Source: Nonomuraea candida
GTDB lineage: Bacteria; Actinomycetota; Actinomycetes; Streptosporangiales; Streptosporangiaceae
Reading direction: 5' to 3'
Length of the DNA stretch: 64,000 bases
Assembly: GCF_000725485.1 (NCBI RefSeq)
Contig: NZ_JOAG01000012.1
Location: 124,001-188,000 of the forward strand
Within the stretch, counting starts at the first letter, position 1. Each line of letters begins with the position of its first letter. Below the pieces are notes generated by a model. It was not told the origin of the DNA. It did no database searches and was given only the letters and a program-made list of their open reading frames with translations. Both the position numbers and the translations under genes were made by a program. This document shows, piece by piece, positions 18,901 to 24,787 of this stretch.

Positions 18901-19174
18901 CAGGCCGGGCACCGTGACCCGCGTGCCCCTGTGGATCGAGCACAACCCCGGCTCGGCCCCGAAGCCCGCCCTCCGCTCGGTCCGCCTGGAACTGTCGTAC
19001 GACGACGGCACAACCTGGCGCCGTGTCCCCGTCACGCGCGCCGGCGAGTCTGACGGGCTGGCCCGGATCCCGAACCCGCCCTCGACCGGATACGTCTCGC
19101 TGCGCGCCACGGCCACCGACTCGGCGGGCGCGGAGGTGAAGCAGACGATCCTCCGGACCTACGCCGTCAAGTGA
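15935..19174 (+). CDS. Large secreted S8 subtilisin-like serine peptidase
   Basis: 1079 residues. Signal peptide (1-28, KLKLGALVVAALSAMTALAA), a short Ser/Pro repeat linker (SPPASP x3), a prodomain, then a subtilase domain with the full triad: VAVLDSGYDAGHPG (Asp), DNHGHGTHVASIVAG (His) and MSGTSMAAPHVVGAA (Ser), plus VAAGNEGRSG. The C-terminal 550 residues are beta-rich domains typical of large extracellular actinomycete subtilisins (VTLALSAEGEVLKPAADRLD begins an Ig/FlgD-like module). GTG 15935 is the only start placed correctly for the signal peptide; no strong ribosome site precedes it. The final 27 bases of coding sequence are duplicated just after the stop. Confidence 0.92.
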   Translation: MSRKLKLGALVVAALSAMTALAAHPATASPPASPSPPASPSPPASPAPPGGPGRANAVTLITGDRVLVTGRSHWVEPGPGREVSFTSRVRDGHLHVIPSDALPLIAQGALDPRLFDVTQLLEWHYGDADRPDIPVISQAEQGQPPAPADAVGVRAMAGLGMSAARVPKAGATRAWKELTGGGARALAAGRTKLWLDGRRSYALDESVRQIGAPQAWQQGLTGAGVTVAVLDSGYDAGHPGLKDAVAHERNFSEEPDMHDNHGHGTHVASIVAGRDEKYRGVAPEARLAIGKVGGMRGITESAALAGMEWAAVELGAKAVNMSFGAPDGPEVDPLEQAVETLSERTGTLFVVAAGNEGRSGTVGSPGSADAALTVGAVDKKGALAHFSSRGPRAHDHAIKPDVTAPGVDIMAAEAGTGAYTTMSGTSMAAPHVVGAAAILAQRHPGWTGSRLKAALIGSAIPAEGATPYQQGAGLIDLPRTLAQPVVARQSSVWAVFPWGGDGEPVATRTITYENTGDTPVTLALSAEGEVLKPAADRLDVPAGGEASVTLTIDARGRTPGDYPGMITATSGGQAIRTPAGAYVEPESYDVTVTTIGRQGRPVAPMASEVYDAKTGESRFVPFIGATAKLRLPEGEWHLHVSIRERNGAESSETTAVQPLTVDGADRELTVDARQGRPTAVSIDDPDAAIRPVSQYGLVHGAWYVWGFQGGIDVNGELFVIPADVPGLSYTLGTTWTSRAAGRHPYVYNLAMHHTGGLPANPVYHARRRDLAEITTTYRATGTQPTGRPLIGLVFHDLPGTSLWPVLDEIALPGTLVQYRTPGLTFESGLKTGPALLMGEAKVARRGHTTEVWNAAVTGPSFSLPAGSRTGDRLTFSGAGLFADGARGRSGSDGAATGTATLALNGKPLATAQLAGCMLPDLARTCELRADVPAGPGDYTLTASAARQSELSTKVHSEWTFRSASAPKARPLPLMAVRFAPQGLDDHNRARPGTVTRVPLWIEHNPGSAPKPALRSVRLELSYDDGTTWRRVPVTRAGESDGLARIPNPPSTGYVSLRATATDSAGAEVKQTILRTYAVK
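16025..16078. repeat. Three 18-bp tandem repeats in the protease linker
   Basis: CCGGCCTCTCCGTCACCY at 16025-16042 and 16043-16060 and a diverged copy at 16061-16078 encode the repeated PASPSP linker between signal peptide and prodomain. Confidence 0.9.
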
Positions 19175-19202
19175 TGAGGTGAAGCAGACGACCGTCCGGG
19201 CC
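19133..19202. repeat. 27-bp direct repeat flanking the protease stop codon
   Basis: The sequence beginning GAGGTGAAGCAGACGA at 19133-19159 (end of the protease gene) is repeated at 19176-19202, three bases after the TGA, with four mismatches. The 43-base offset is not a multiple of three, so the second copy is noncoding. Confidence 0.85.
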
Positions 19203-19218
19203 GCGAGCGGCCTGGTGA

Positions 19219-19770
19219 TCAGTCCGTGCCCAGCCCGGAGGTCAGCATGTCGATCAGCAGGTCGTAGCTCTCGTCCAGCTTCTCGGGCAGCCCGAACGCG
19301 CCCTCCGCCTCCAGCACCGAGAACCCGTGCATCGCCGCGCGCAGGCAGCGGGCCGCGTGGATCGCCCCGGAATCGCCCAGGCCGTACGCCCGCAGCGCCG
19401 CCAGGACGATGCCGAGCAGCCGGGACCCCGCCTCGGCCAGGCCCGGATGCGGGACCTGCAGCATGGCCGAGTAGCGGCGCGGGTGGCGCACGACGTACGT
19501 GCGCCAGCTCCGCATCAGCGCCCGGACCGCCTCGTCACCCGACCGCCCGAGGACCGCCGCGCCCGCCTCGTCGGCCAGCTCGTTCATGATCCGGATGGAG
19601 ACGAGCTCCCGCAGCTCGGCGAGGTTGCGCACGTGCTTGTAGAGGGACGGTGTGGCCACGCCCGCCCGGCCGGCCACCGCCGAGAGGGTCAGCCCTCGCT
19701 CCCCCTCGTCATCGACGAGCCCCAACGCGATCTCGACCACCGCGTCCCGGGACAGGGCCGCCCTTGCCAT
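19219..19770 (-). CDS. TetR/AcrR family transcriptional regulator (WHG-domain type)
   Basis: 183 residues. The N-terminal helix-turn-helix is clear: VVEIALGLVDDEGERGLTLS then VAGRAGVATPSLYKHVRN, where SLYKHV is the recognition-helix signature. The C-terminal part (RYSAMLQVPHPG, AARCLRAAMHGFSVLEAEG) fits the TetR_C_33/WHG ligand domain. ATG 19770 with GGAG six bases upstream is preferred over TTG 19773. It lies 26 bases downstream of an alpha/beta hydrolase gene on the same strand and is probably the second gene of that operon, repressing it through the palindrome at 20654-20670. Ligand unknown. Confidence 0.9.
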   Translation of the reverse strand: MARAALSRDAVVEIALGLVDDEGERGLTLSAVAGRAGVATPSLYKHVRNLAELRELVSIRIMNELADEAGAAVLGRSGDEAVRALMRSWRTYVVRHPRRYSAMLQVPHPGLAEAGSRLLGIVLAALRAYGLGDSGAIHAARCLRAAMHGFSVLEAEGAFGLPEKLDESYDLLIDMLTSGLGTD

Positions 19771-19796
19771 CAATGTCTCCGCCTCCCCGTCTCGTC

Positions 19797-20621
19797 TCAG
19801 CCCTTGAGGAAGCCGAGGATGGCCCGGGCGACCTCGGCCGGGTACTGCGCGTGCGGGTAGTGCCCGGCCCCCTCGATCACGGCGACGCTCCCCACGCCGG
19901 GCGCCATGCCGGCGACGATCCCGTTCGCCTCGGCCACGGGGTCGGCCCAGTCGGGGTCCTGCGCGCCCATCACGATCAGGACGGGGCTCCGGACGCCGGA
20001 CAGGCGCTCACCGGCGTCGATGGGCGCCGACTGCCCCATCGTGGCGACCACGGCCATCCGGCCCGGCCGCCGCAGATCGGCTTCGAGCGCGGCGACGTAC
20101 GGGTCGTAGTCGGCGGGCTTGACGCCGGGGTAGGCGACGTCGAGGTAGCTCTTCCACAGGCCCACGCTCTTGAACAGCGCGGCGCCCATGAGCCGCAGCA
20201 TCCCTCTCCGGTGCGACGCGTTGCGCAGCAGCCCGCCCACGTCGACCTTCTGCGCCCGCGTGAACGGCCCCAGCTCGACGACAGCGCTGATCAGCTCGGG
20301 GTGCCGCGCCGCCACGATGGTCGCGGCCCCGCCGGAGAACGAGTGCCCCACGACGACGGCCGGCCCGCCCAGGTGCCGGACGAGCGCGGCGATGTCACCG
20401 GCGACGTCCGTCCGCGTGTACGAGGGCCACTCGGCGCTCGACTCGCCATGCCCCCGGATGTCCAGGGCGGCGACCCGGTACCCGGCCTCGACCAGCAGCG
20501 GCGTCAGGTGGCGAAACGCCTTGCGACCATCACCCATGCCGTGGGCCAGCACGATCAGCGGCCCTTCCCCCGCCACTTCGTACGCGAGCTGCCCACCGTC
20601 GACAGTCAGGAACTCGGTCAT
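19797..20621 (-). CDS. Alpha/beta hydrolase
   Basis: 274 residues with the alpha/beta hydrolase fold. The oxyanion region is LIVLAHGMGDG, the nucleophile elbow is VVVGHSFSGGAATIVA (Ser in GHSFSG), the acid lies in VMGAQDPDWADP and the catalytic His in EGAGHYPHAQYP. ATG 20621 has GGAGG five bases upstream and starts MTEFLTVDGGQLAYEVAG, which aligns with the family start; the frame is open further upstream but without a ribosome site. First gene of an operon with the TetR regulator. The natural substrate (ester, lactone or epoxide-like) cannot be told. Confidence 0.9.
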   Translation of the reverse strand: MTEFLTVDGGQLAYEVAGEGPLIVLAHGMGDGRKAFRHLTPLLVEAGYRVAALDIRGHGESSAEWPSYTRTDVAGDIAALVRHLGGPAVVVGHSFSGGAATIVAARHPELISAVVELGPFTRAQKVDVGGLLRNASHRRGMLRLMGAALFKSVGLWKSYLDVAYPGVKPADYDPYVAALEADLRRPGRMAVVATMGQSAPIDAGERLSGVRSPVLIVMGAQDPDWADPVAEANGIVAGMAPGVGSVAVIEGAGHYPHAQYPAEVARAILGFLKG

Positions 20622-20653
20622 CTTCGCCTCCAGGCTCACCTTCATAGCTAGAA

Positions 20654-20670
20654 GGCTAATACCATTAGCC
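20654..20670. promoter_or_regulatory. 17-bp perfect palindrome, probable TetR operator
   Basis: GGCTAAT-ACC-ATTAGCC is a perfect 7+3+7 inverted repeat 33 bases upstream of the hydrolase ATG. On the minus strand TTGGCT and TAGCTA hexamers 16 bases apart bracket it as -35 and -10 candidates, so a bound repressor would block the promoter. The TetR gene in the same operon is the obvious candidate for binding; this makes the operon autoregulated. Confidence 0.75.
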
Positions 20671-20914
20671 AACCGCGTCAAGCAGCCTCCCGTCCGCCCA
20701 AGCCAGGAGAGGCCGTCACGCCGGGAATCCGGCAGGTGGGAGAGCCGGACGGAGCTAGGCGTGCAGGACCTTGGTCACGCAGCGGCGGAGAGCGGAAAGG
20801 TCGGCCCCCGCCGGGCTCAGGAGCCGGCGCGACAGGTTCTCCTCGTGACGCGGCAGCCCCGGAAGAATCTGCTCGGTCCCGGCTCGTCCAGGGGCCGGCC
20901 CAGCACTTCCTCAG
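20671..20914. other. Gap without a supported gene; possible decayed coding remnant
   Basis: I see no gene with a start and ribosome site here. On the minus strand about 20757-20880 reads ILPGLPRHEENLSRRLLSPA and continues to RRCVTKVLHA before a stop, with protein-like composition but no start codon, so it could be the remnant of a lost gene. Low confidence. Confidence 0.25.
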
Positions 20915-21781
20915 CTAGTCAGGATCGGTTGGCCAGCCAGGCGGTGCCGCGGCGGCGGCGTCCTGCCAGACAGGCACACCACCCGGCAGGGGCCAGGCTC
21001 GCGTGCGCTCACGTTCGCTGGGAACAGAGGCGTACACGTCGGCGAAATGTCGCCGTCGAGCTCGGGCGCCACTGTCCACACCGGCCCGGCGGTCGTGTTC
21101 CAGTTGATCCGCGATGACGGAATCTTGCCGCATCGCGTGCGTGATCTCCTCATCGATCCGTCCGGGCGAGGGAGCGAGGTAGAGGCTGATCATGGGTGGG
21201 ATGAGCCTTTCAGCAAGAGCCGCGGCCAGGCGGGCGTGCCCGTCCAGCAGCAGCCGGCCGTCCAGGCCGCTGATCCACCACAGCAGCAGCGGCGGCAGCA
21301 GCCCTTCCTGGGCGAGCTTGCGGTAAGCCTTCACTCTGCCCTCGTCAACGGCAGGCAGCCGGCGCATCGGCAGCACACCCTGCCAGCCTTCGAGCCAGTC
21401 CAGGTACCCGACTGGATCAGCGTCAGCGACCTCGCTCCGCCAGACGGACTCTGGCCACGGTGGCCGCCATGGACGCAGGCTCCACCAGCCGGCGTGCAAC
21501 GGTCCTGGCGCGCCGGCCAGCCAGGATGCGTACCGGTGTGGCCACGACGGCGCCGTCCGCGCTGACACCGCGGTGATCGGCGGCAGCACCGGGACGGCCC
21601 CAGGCAGCCGCAGATAGTGCACGCCGTACTTCCAGCGCGCCACCTGGGCCAGCAAGAGCGGCCGCGTCTCCTGCCACACCCAGAACCGGCTCGGACCAGC
21701 GACCTCGATCCGCATTCGCGGAAGTGCAGGCTCGGTCACGCTCAGCCTCAGGCCTCCGCCCGGCAGTTCGTCTCTGCGCAC
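20915..21781 (-). CDS. Hypothetical protein with a ParB/sulfiredoxin-like DGHARLAAA motif
   Basis: 288 residues, soluble. The only recognisable part is the C-terminal half: VKAYRKLAQEGLLPPLLLWW, then GLDGRLLLDGHARLAAALAE, which resembles the phosphate-binding box (DGHHRxxAA) of the ParB/Srx fold. The N-terminal half is Trp/Pro-rich (SLRPWRPPWPESVW) without a known family. The C-terminal 50 residues are charged then Pro/Ala-rich. Start choice is uncertain; upstream 21782-21992 has no clear promoter. It may be an NTPase-like or DNA-binding protein, but there is no partner nearby to support this. Confidence 0.6.
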   Translation of the reverse strand: MRRDELPGGGLRLSVTEPALPRMRIEVAGPSRFWVWQETRPLLLAQVARWKYGVHYLRLPGAVPVLPPITAVSARTAPSWPHRYASWLAGAPGPLHAGWWSLRPWRPPWPESVWRSEVADADPVGYLDWLEGWQGVLPMRRLPAVDEGRVKAYRKLAQEGLLPPLLLWWISGLDGRLLLDGHARLAAALAERLIPPMISLYLAPSPGRIDEEITHAMRQDSVIADQLEHDRRAGVDSGARARRRHFADVYASVPSERERTRAWPLPGGVPVWQDAAAAAPPGWPTDPD

Positions 21782-21953
21782 CCCTGCAAACTAACGTGAC
21801 ATCAAGGAAGGAAACGCCAGGCTTCCACCGCCCTCGTGACGAGCCGCTACCTTCGACTCGGGCTCGTGGTGGTCGCGGTGCCAGCTGCAGGAGCGCGCCT
21901 TCGTCGCCACCGGATATGACGACTTGGACCTCATTCGTCGGGTTCCCAGCGGA

Positions 21954-21985
21954 ACGCCCCGCCTGCCCTCTGGCCGGCGGGGCGT
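21954..21985 (-). terminator. Hairpin terminator of the methyltransferase operon
   Basis: ACGCCCCGCC (21954-21963) pairs perfectly with GGCGGGGCGT (21976-21985) around a 12-base loop, 7 bases beyond the methyltransferase stop at 21993. Strong stem without a T run, as is common in these genomes. The remainder of 21782-21953 holds no gene I can support. Confidence 0.65.
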
Positions 21986-21992
21986 CGTCGGG

Positions 21993-23117
21993 TCAGGCCC
22001 GCAGCACCCGGCCGGGCGTGTCGAGCCAGAGCGACTGGCCGTCCGGCGTGACCGTCAGGCCGAACCGGTCGTGGTCGGGCTCTCCCCAGGACGCCCACTG
22101 GAAGTAGGCGTCGCACAGCTCGTCCCACACCGGCCGGTCTCCCACCTGGTGGACCGTGTGGTCCCGCTCGCCGTCCTGGTGGACGGCCGCCGCCCAGTGG
22201 CCCGGGTCGGCCGGATCGTAGACGTACACCACGTACCGGTCTTCCTCCCGGCCCACGTGAGCGTTCAGCCCGGTCAGCGCCGACATGGCCAGGTCCGCCC
22301 CGGCGGGGGCGCGCCCGATCACGCGCGGGTGCACCCGCGACGGGGAGGTCCGGCCGCCGCCGTCGTCCGGGACGGCGGGCGGCCGCTGCGACCGCATCCA
22401 CATATAAGAGGCGAAGCCCGGGAACCGGCCCACGGCGGTCCCGTCGGGCAGCACCCGCAGCCGCGCCACGAACCGCTCGCCGACGCCCGGCGCGAACGGC
22501 GTCACGATGACCGCCCCCGGCCGGGCCTGCGCCACCAGCGCGTACGGCACACGCCGTAGACCACAGGTGACGTGCACCCGGTCGTACGGCGCCCCGTCCG
22601 GGCAGCCGAGCGCGCCGTCGCCCACCAGCAGGACCGGCGAGCACCCGATCGCGGCGAGGTTCTTCGCCGCCTGCCCGGCGACCGCCGCGTCCACCTCGAC
22701 GGAGGTCACCCGGCCGTGGCCGCCGACCAGGTGGGAGATGAGCGCCGCCGTCCAGCCGGTGCCCGTCCCCACCTCCAGGACGTGGTCCCCGGGTTCGGGG
22801 TCCAGCAGCCGCAGCAGCTCGGCGACCGTGGCCGGCGCCGAGGAGGAGGACGTGTAGTCCCCCTTCCCGGCCCGGAGGTCGGTGGCCCCGTCGTCGAGCT
22901 GCGTGACGATCGCCTGGCGGGAGTAGACGGCCCGCCACCAGGCGTCCGGGTCGTCGTCCAGGTCGATGACGTACGGCTCGCCCTCGGTGGCCAGCGCCAC
23001 CCCGGGAACGAACCGGTGCCGCGGTACCGCCCGGAAGGCGTCCACGACCCAGCCCGGGTTGCCGAGCCCGGCGACGTACTCGGCCAGGCCCTCAACGAGC
23101 CCGCCCTGGTCCCTCAC
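21993..23117 (-). CDS. PIMT-like O-methyltransferase of a probable imiditide RiPP pathway
   Basis: 374 residues, longer than housekeeping protein-isoaspartyl methyltransferase (about 210-230) because of a C-terminal extension. The SAM-binding core is VLEVGTGTGW (113-122), TSVEVDAAVA (138-147) and YDRVHVTCGLRRVP (178-191); YTSSSSAPATVAE (88-100) replaces the PIMT TISQP loop. The extension ends VWDELCDAYFQWASWG and RFGLTVTPDGQSLWLDTPGR, a Trp-rich C-terminal motif seen in methyltransferases of lasso-peptide, graspetide, lanthipeptide and imiditide clusters. GTG 23117 overlaps the stop of a 47-residue charged peptide by four bases (GTGA). No cyclase, ATP-grasp or LanB-type gene is nearby, so the peptide is the likely substrate: Asp methylation followed by spontaneous aspartimide formation. 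A general repair PIMT is the alternative. Confidence 0.82.
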   Translation of the reverse strand: MRDQGGLVEGLAEYVAGLGNPGWVVDAFRAVPRHRFVPGVALATEGEPYVIDLDDDPDAWWRAVYSRQAIVTQLDDGATDLRAGKGDYTSSSSAPATVAELLRLLDPEPGDHVLEVGTGTGWTAALISHLVGGHGRVTSVEVDAAVAGQAAKNLAAIGCSPVLLVGDGALGCPDGAPYDRVHVTCGLRRVPYALVAQARPGAVIVTPFAPGVGERFVARLRVLPDGTAVGRFPGFASYMWMRSQRPPAVPDDGGGRTSPSRVHPRVIGRAPAGADLAMSALTGLNAHVGREEDRYVVYVYDPADPGHWAAAVHQDGERDHTVHQVGDRPVWDELCDAYFQWASWGEPDHDRFGLTVTPDGQSLWLDTPGRVLRA

Positions 23118-23257
23118 TTGCCGCCTTCCTTGGGCTTGCCGCCTTCCTTGGGCTTGCCGTGCTGCCCCTGCGACTCCTGGTTGTGGTCGGGCGTGCCGGG
23201 CTCGGGCTGGAGCGGCTTGGTCTTCGGGCTGCCGGGGTCTTCGTGCTTGCCACCCAT
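23114..23257 (-). CDS. 47-residue charged peptide, candidate imiditide precursor
   Basis: The peptide starts MGGKHEDPGSPKTKPLQPEP (1-20), continues GTPDHNQESQGQHG (21-34) and ends with the repeat GKPKEGGKPKEGGK (34-47). It is rich in K, E, P, G and nearly free of hydrophobic residues, so it is neither a membrane nor a globular protein. GAGAGGAAG lies 6 bases before ATG 23257, an excellent ribosome site. Its TGA overlaps the GTG of the PIMT-like methyltransferase, so both are made in coupled amounts. It has two aspartates: Asp7 precedes Pro, which cannot form a succinimide, leaving Asp24 (before His25) as the predicted modification site. The extended in-frame ORF upstream (to 23359) lacks such a ribosome site. 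Assignment as a RiPP precursor is inference from context. Confidence 0.72.
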   Translation of the reverse strand: MGGKHEDPGSPKTKPLQPEPGTPDHNQESQGQHGKPKEGGKPKEGGK

Positions 23258-23579
23258 GCGGGTCTTCCTCTCGGAATGTGCGGACAGGAAAGAGGGGTGA
23301 GACCCGGCAGAGACCGGCCACGACCGGCCCGCCGGGGGTTCTTGGGAGCCCGGCGCCATGCCGGCTCGCAGAGCGGCACCTGCACGAACTCCATCGTTCT
23401 CCTCCGGTCGGTGGGGGCCACCCCCGGAGTGCGTACCGGCCCGGTCGGTGAGAGTGCCGCCCCCGGAGTGCGTACTGGCTCGGTCGCAGCGGCGCCAGGA
23501 CGGGACGCGAGTCCTGCGGCGCGATCCGAGCCCTCCAGGGGCGGCCCCGGCCCCGGCGCGCTGTCAAGCGCCGGGCCGT
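23258..23579. other. 322-bp leader region of the candidate imiditide operon
   Basis: No conserved gene. On the minus strand GGAGGAGAACG precedes ATG 23394, which opens a frame starting MEFVQVPLCEPAWRRAPK that runs into the peptide gene in another phase; only the start looks translated, so it may be a leader ORF or chance. Upstream of it lie two tandem direct repeats (23404-23480). The promoter probably lies here, but no hexamers stand out. Confidence 0.4.
23404..23480. repeat. Two tandem 37-40-bp direct repeats upstream of the peptide gene
   Basis: Copy A (23404-23440) and copy B (23441-23480) share CCGGTCGGTG at one end and CCCCCGGAGTGCGTACYGGC at the other, with a 3-base length difference in between. 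They sit 150-220 bases upstream of the peptide start on the minus strand, a fitting place for a regulator. Confidence 0.8.
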
Positions 23580-23921
23580 TCAGGCGACCTCGCCGCCGCC
23601 GAGAGCCTCGCGGGCCAGGTCCGGATAGCGGGCCACCAGGTCGCGGAGCCGCTGCCTGTCGTCGTCCGTCCCGGCCCTCCACCGCCGGGCAAGCTCCTCG
23701 ATCCCGCCCGCCTCCCGGACCGCGGCCTCCAAACCCCGCCTCAGGGCCTCCGGGTCGCAACCGGCATCCAGCGCCTGCCGATGCAACAGCCGGATGTCCC
23801 GCACGGTGACCGGCTCCTTGTGGTCGATCCAGGACGGGTCATAACCGCTCTGCTCAGGCACGTACCGCTCCACCTGCTGTTCGCCATGCCCGGCGCGGGC
23901 ATGCGGTGCTGTCGTCGTCAT
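23580..23921 (-). CDS. Small hypothetical protein (113 residues)
   Basis: Soluble, charged, alpha-helical protein. It begins MTTTAPHARAGHGEQQVERY; recognisable helices are VTVRDIRLLHRQALDAGCD, PEALRRGLEAAVREAGGIEE and DDRQRLRDLVARYPDLAREA. ATG 23921 follows GGTGGAG by 3 bases, and the longer upstream frame (to 24029) is Pro/Arg-rich and unlikely. No family recognised. It follows the DUF6907-like gene on the same strand with about 100 bases between and may be the last gene of that small-gene operon, or lie between it and the peptide/methyltransferase pair. Confidence 0.65.
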   Translation of the reverse strand: MTTTAPHARAGHGEQQVERYVPEQSGYDPSWIDHKEPVTVRDIRLLHRQALDAGCDPEALRRGLEAAVREAGGIEELARRWRAGTDDDRQRLRDLVARYPDLAREALGGGEVA

Positions 23922-24018
23922 CCGCTCCACCCCTCCACGGCCAGGCGCAGCCTCGCCCCGCATCCGAAACCCAGGGGGTTGTGGGGGCTGCGGCCCGGCC
24001 TGGGCCCGCCGGGGCCGG

Positions 24019-24294
24019 TCATCGTTCACGCCCCATCAGCCCCAGCTCCAGAAGCGCCCAGCCAAGGTCAACCGCGTCGTCCGGCGCGAGCCGCACGATG
24101 TGCGTCCCGCCGAGACCGACGTGCACCTCGGGCCTGTCATCGTCCAGGGCCTGCAGAAGGTCGGCCCACACCGTCTTCGCCTGCCTCAGGGGCCTGTCCA
24201 GGGGAACCACGGACACAATGCCGTGATGCTGCTCATGCTCGATGTGCGTCGAGGTGCACCACGGTGGGCACTTCCCGGTCCGTCCGGCGGTCAT
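24019..24294 (-). CDS. DUF6907-type small protein (CPPWC motif)
   Basis: 91 residues. GKCPPWCTSTHIEHEQHHG (about 7-25) is the Cys/His pattern of DUF6907-like proteins, common in actinomycetes next to XRE regulators; the two Cys and three His could bind zinc. The rest, VHVGLGGTHIVRLAPDDAVD, is a small alpha/beta domain. ATG 24294 overlaps the stop of the preceding gene by four bases (ATGA). Function unknown. Confidence 0.75.
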   Translation of the reverse strand: MTAGRTGKCPPWCTSTHIEHEQHHGIVSVVPLDRPLRQAKTVWADLLQALDDDRPEVHVGLGGTHIVRLAPDDAVDLGWALLELGLMGRER

Positions 24295-24458
24295 GGCGCG
24301 CCGCCCATCAACCGGATGGCAATGCCTCCGCAGCAGCGGTGCGCACTCGCCTGCGCCGTCCACTCGAAGAACGGGCGCAGCGCGGTGACCAGCCAGGCGG
24401 GGGCCTGCGGCGTGGCGGCGGTCCCGTGTCCACGGTGGCCGACCTCGCGCCTGCTCAT
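24291..24458 (-). CDS. Very small hypothetical protein (55 residues)
   Basis: Begins MSRREVGHRGHGTAATPQAP and ends GGIAIRLMGGAP, with a hydrophobic-aromatic centre (AWLVTALRPFFEWTAQASAH). It is accepted as a gene because its ATG overlaps the previous stop (ATGA 24455-24458) and its stop overlaps the next start (ATGA 24291-24294), a pattern unlikely by chance. No family recognised. Confidence 0.6.
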   Translation of the reverse strand: MSRREVGHRGHGTAATPQAPAWLVTALRPFFEWTAQASAHRCCGGIAIRLMGGAP

Positions 24459-24727
24459 GGGCCGACCTCGCGAAGTACGGTGACGATCACGTCGGCGGCC
24501 ACGGAAGCGTCCCTGATGGGCCCCAGCACCGGCCCCCACGTCCAGCGGAAGAGGTCCCCACGGGCGGCCACCATCCCGTTCAGACCAGGGTCAGACGGGT
24601 TGGCGACGCGCAGGTACGGGTTCTCCCTGGTGCCACGAATCTCGGATTCCCAGCCGCGTTCGGCGAGCTCGGCGCGTAGCCGATCCAGGTGCTCTCGGGC
24701 GCTGAGAGCGGCCGTGTCGGTCTCCAT
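24455..24727 (-). CDS. Small hypothetical protein (90 residues), first gene of a small-gene operon
   Basis: Begins METDTAALSAREHLDRLRAE and contains LAERGWESEIRGTRENPYLR, VANPSDPGLNGMVAARGDLF and RWTWGPVLGPIRDASVAADV, the look of a small soluble alpha/beta protein found beside XRE regulators in actinomycetes. The start is ATG 24727; ATG-equivalent starts further up lack support. Its stop overlaps the next start by four bases. The stretch before it (24728-24787) holds an 18-bp palindrome and a TACAGT -10-like hexamer 12 bases from the ATG on this strand. Confidence 0.7.
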   Translation of the reverse strand: METDTAALSAREHLDRLRAELAERGWESEIRGTRENPYLRVANPSDPGLNGMVAARGDLFRWTWGPVLGPIRDASVAADVIVTVLREVGP

Positions 24728-24760
24728 GACCACAGACTGTATGCAGACCGTCACGGAGAA

Positions 24761-24778
24761 ATTCCGCTGGAGCGGAAT
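24761..24778. promoter_or_regulatory. 18-bp perfect inverted repeat between XRE gene and small-gene operon
   Basis: ATTCCGCT-GG-AGCGGAAT is perfectly symmetric. It lies 10 bases past the XRE stop and 34 bases before the next ATG, so it may be the XRE operator for the small-gene operon, or, with the TTTCT that follows on the minus strand, the XRE terminator. GCGGAATCCC from its right edge (24772) recurs at 24793 inside the XRE gene. Confidence 0.65.
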
Positions 24779-24787
24779 CCCGTGGAC

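Noticed and set aside
16055..18943. A 962-codon open frame antisense to the secreted subtilisin gene
   Set aside because: Long antisense frames are expected in high-GC DNA. Its translation is low-complexity (Gly/Arg/Val/His) with no motif, whereas the sense frame has a full catalytic triad.
21838..21950. Plus-strand stretch reading QLQERAFVATGYDDLDLIRR
   Set aside because: Protein-like but without a start, ribosome site or recognisable family; at most a remnant.
23092..23394. Alternative 100-codon frame (MEFVQVPLCEPAW...) over the peptide gene
   Set aside because: It has a fine ribosome site, but after about 20 codons it becomes a Ser/Arg/Pro shadow of the peptide frame; kept only as a possible leader ORF.
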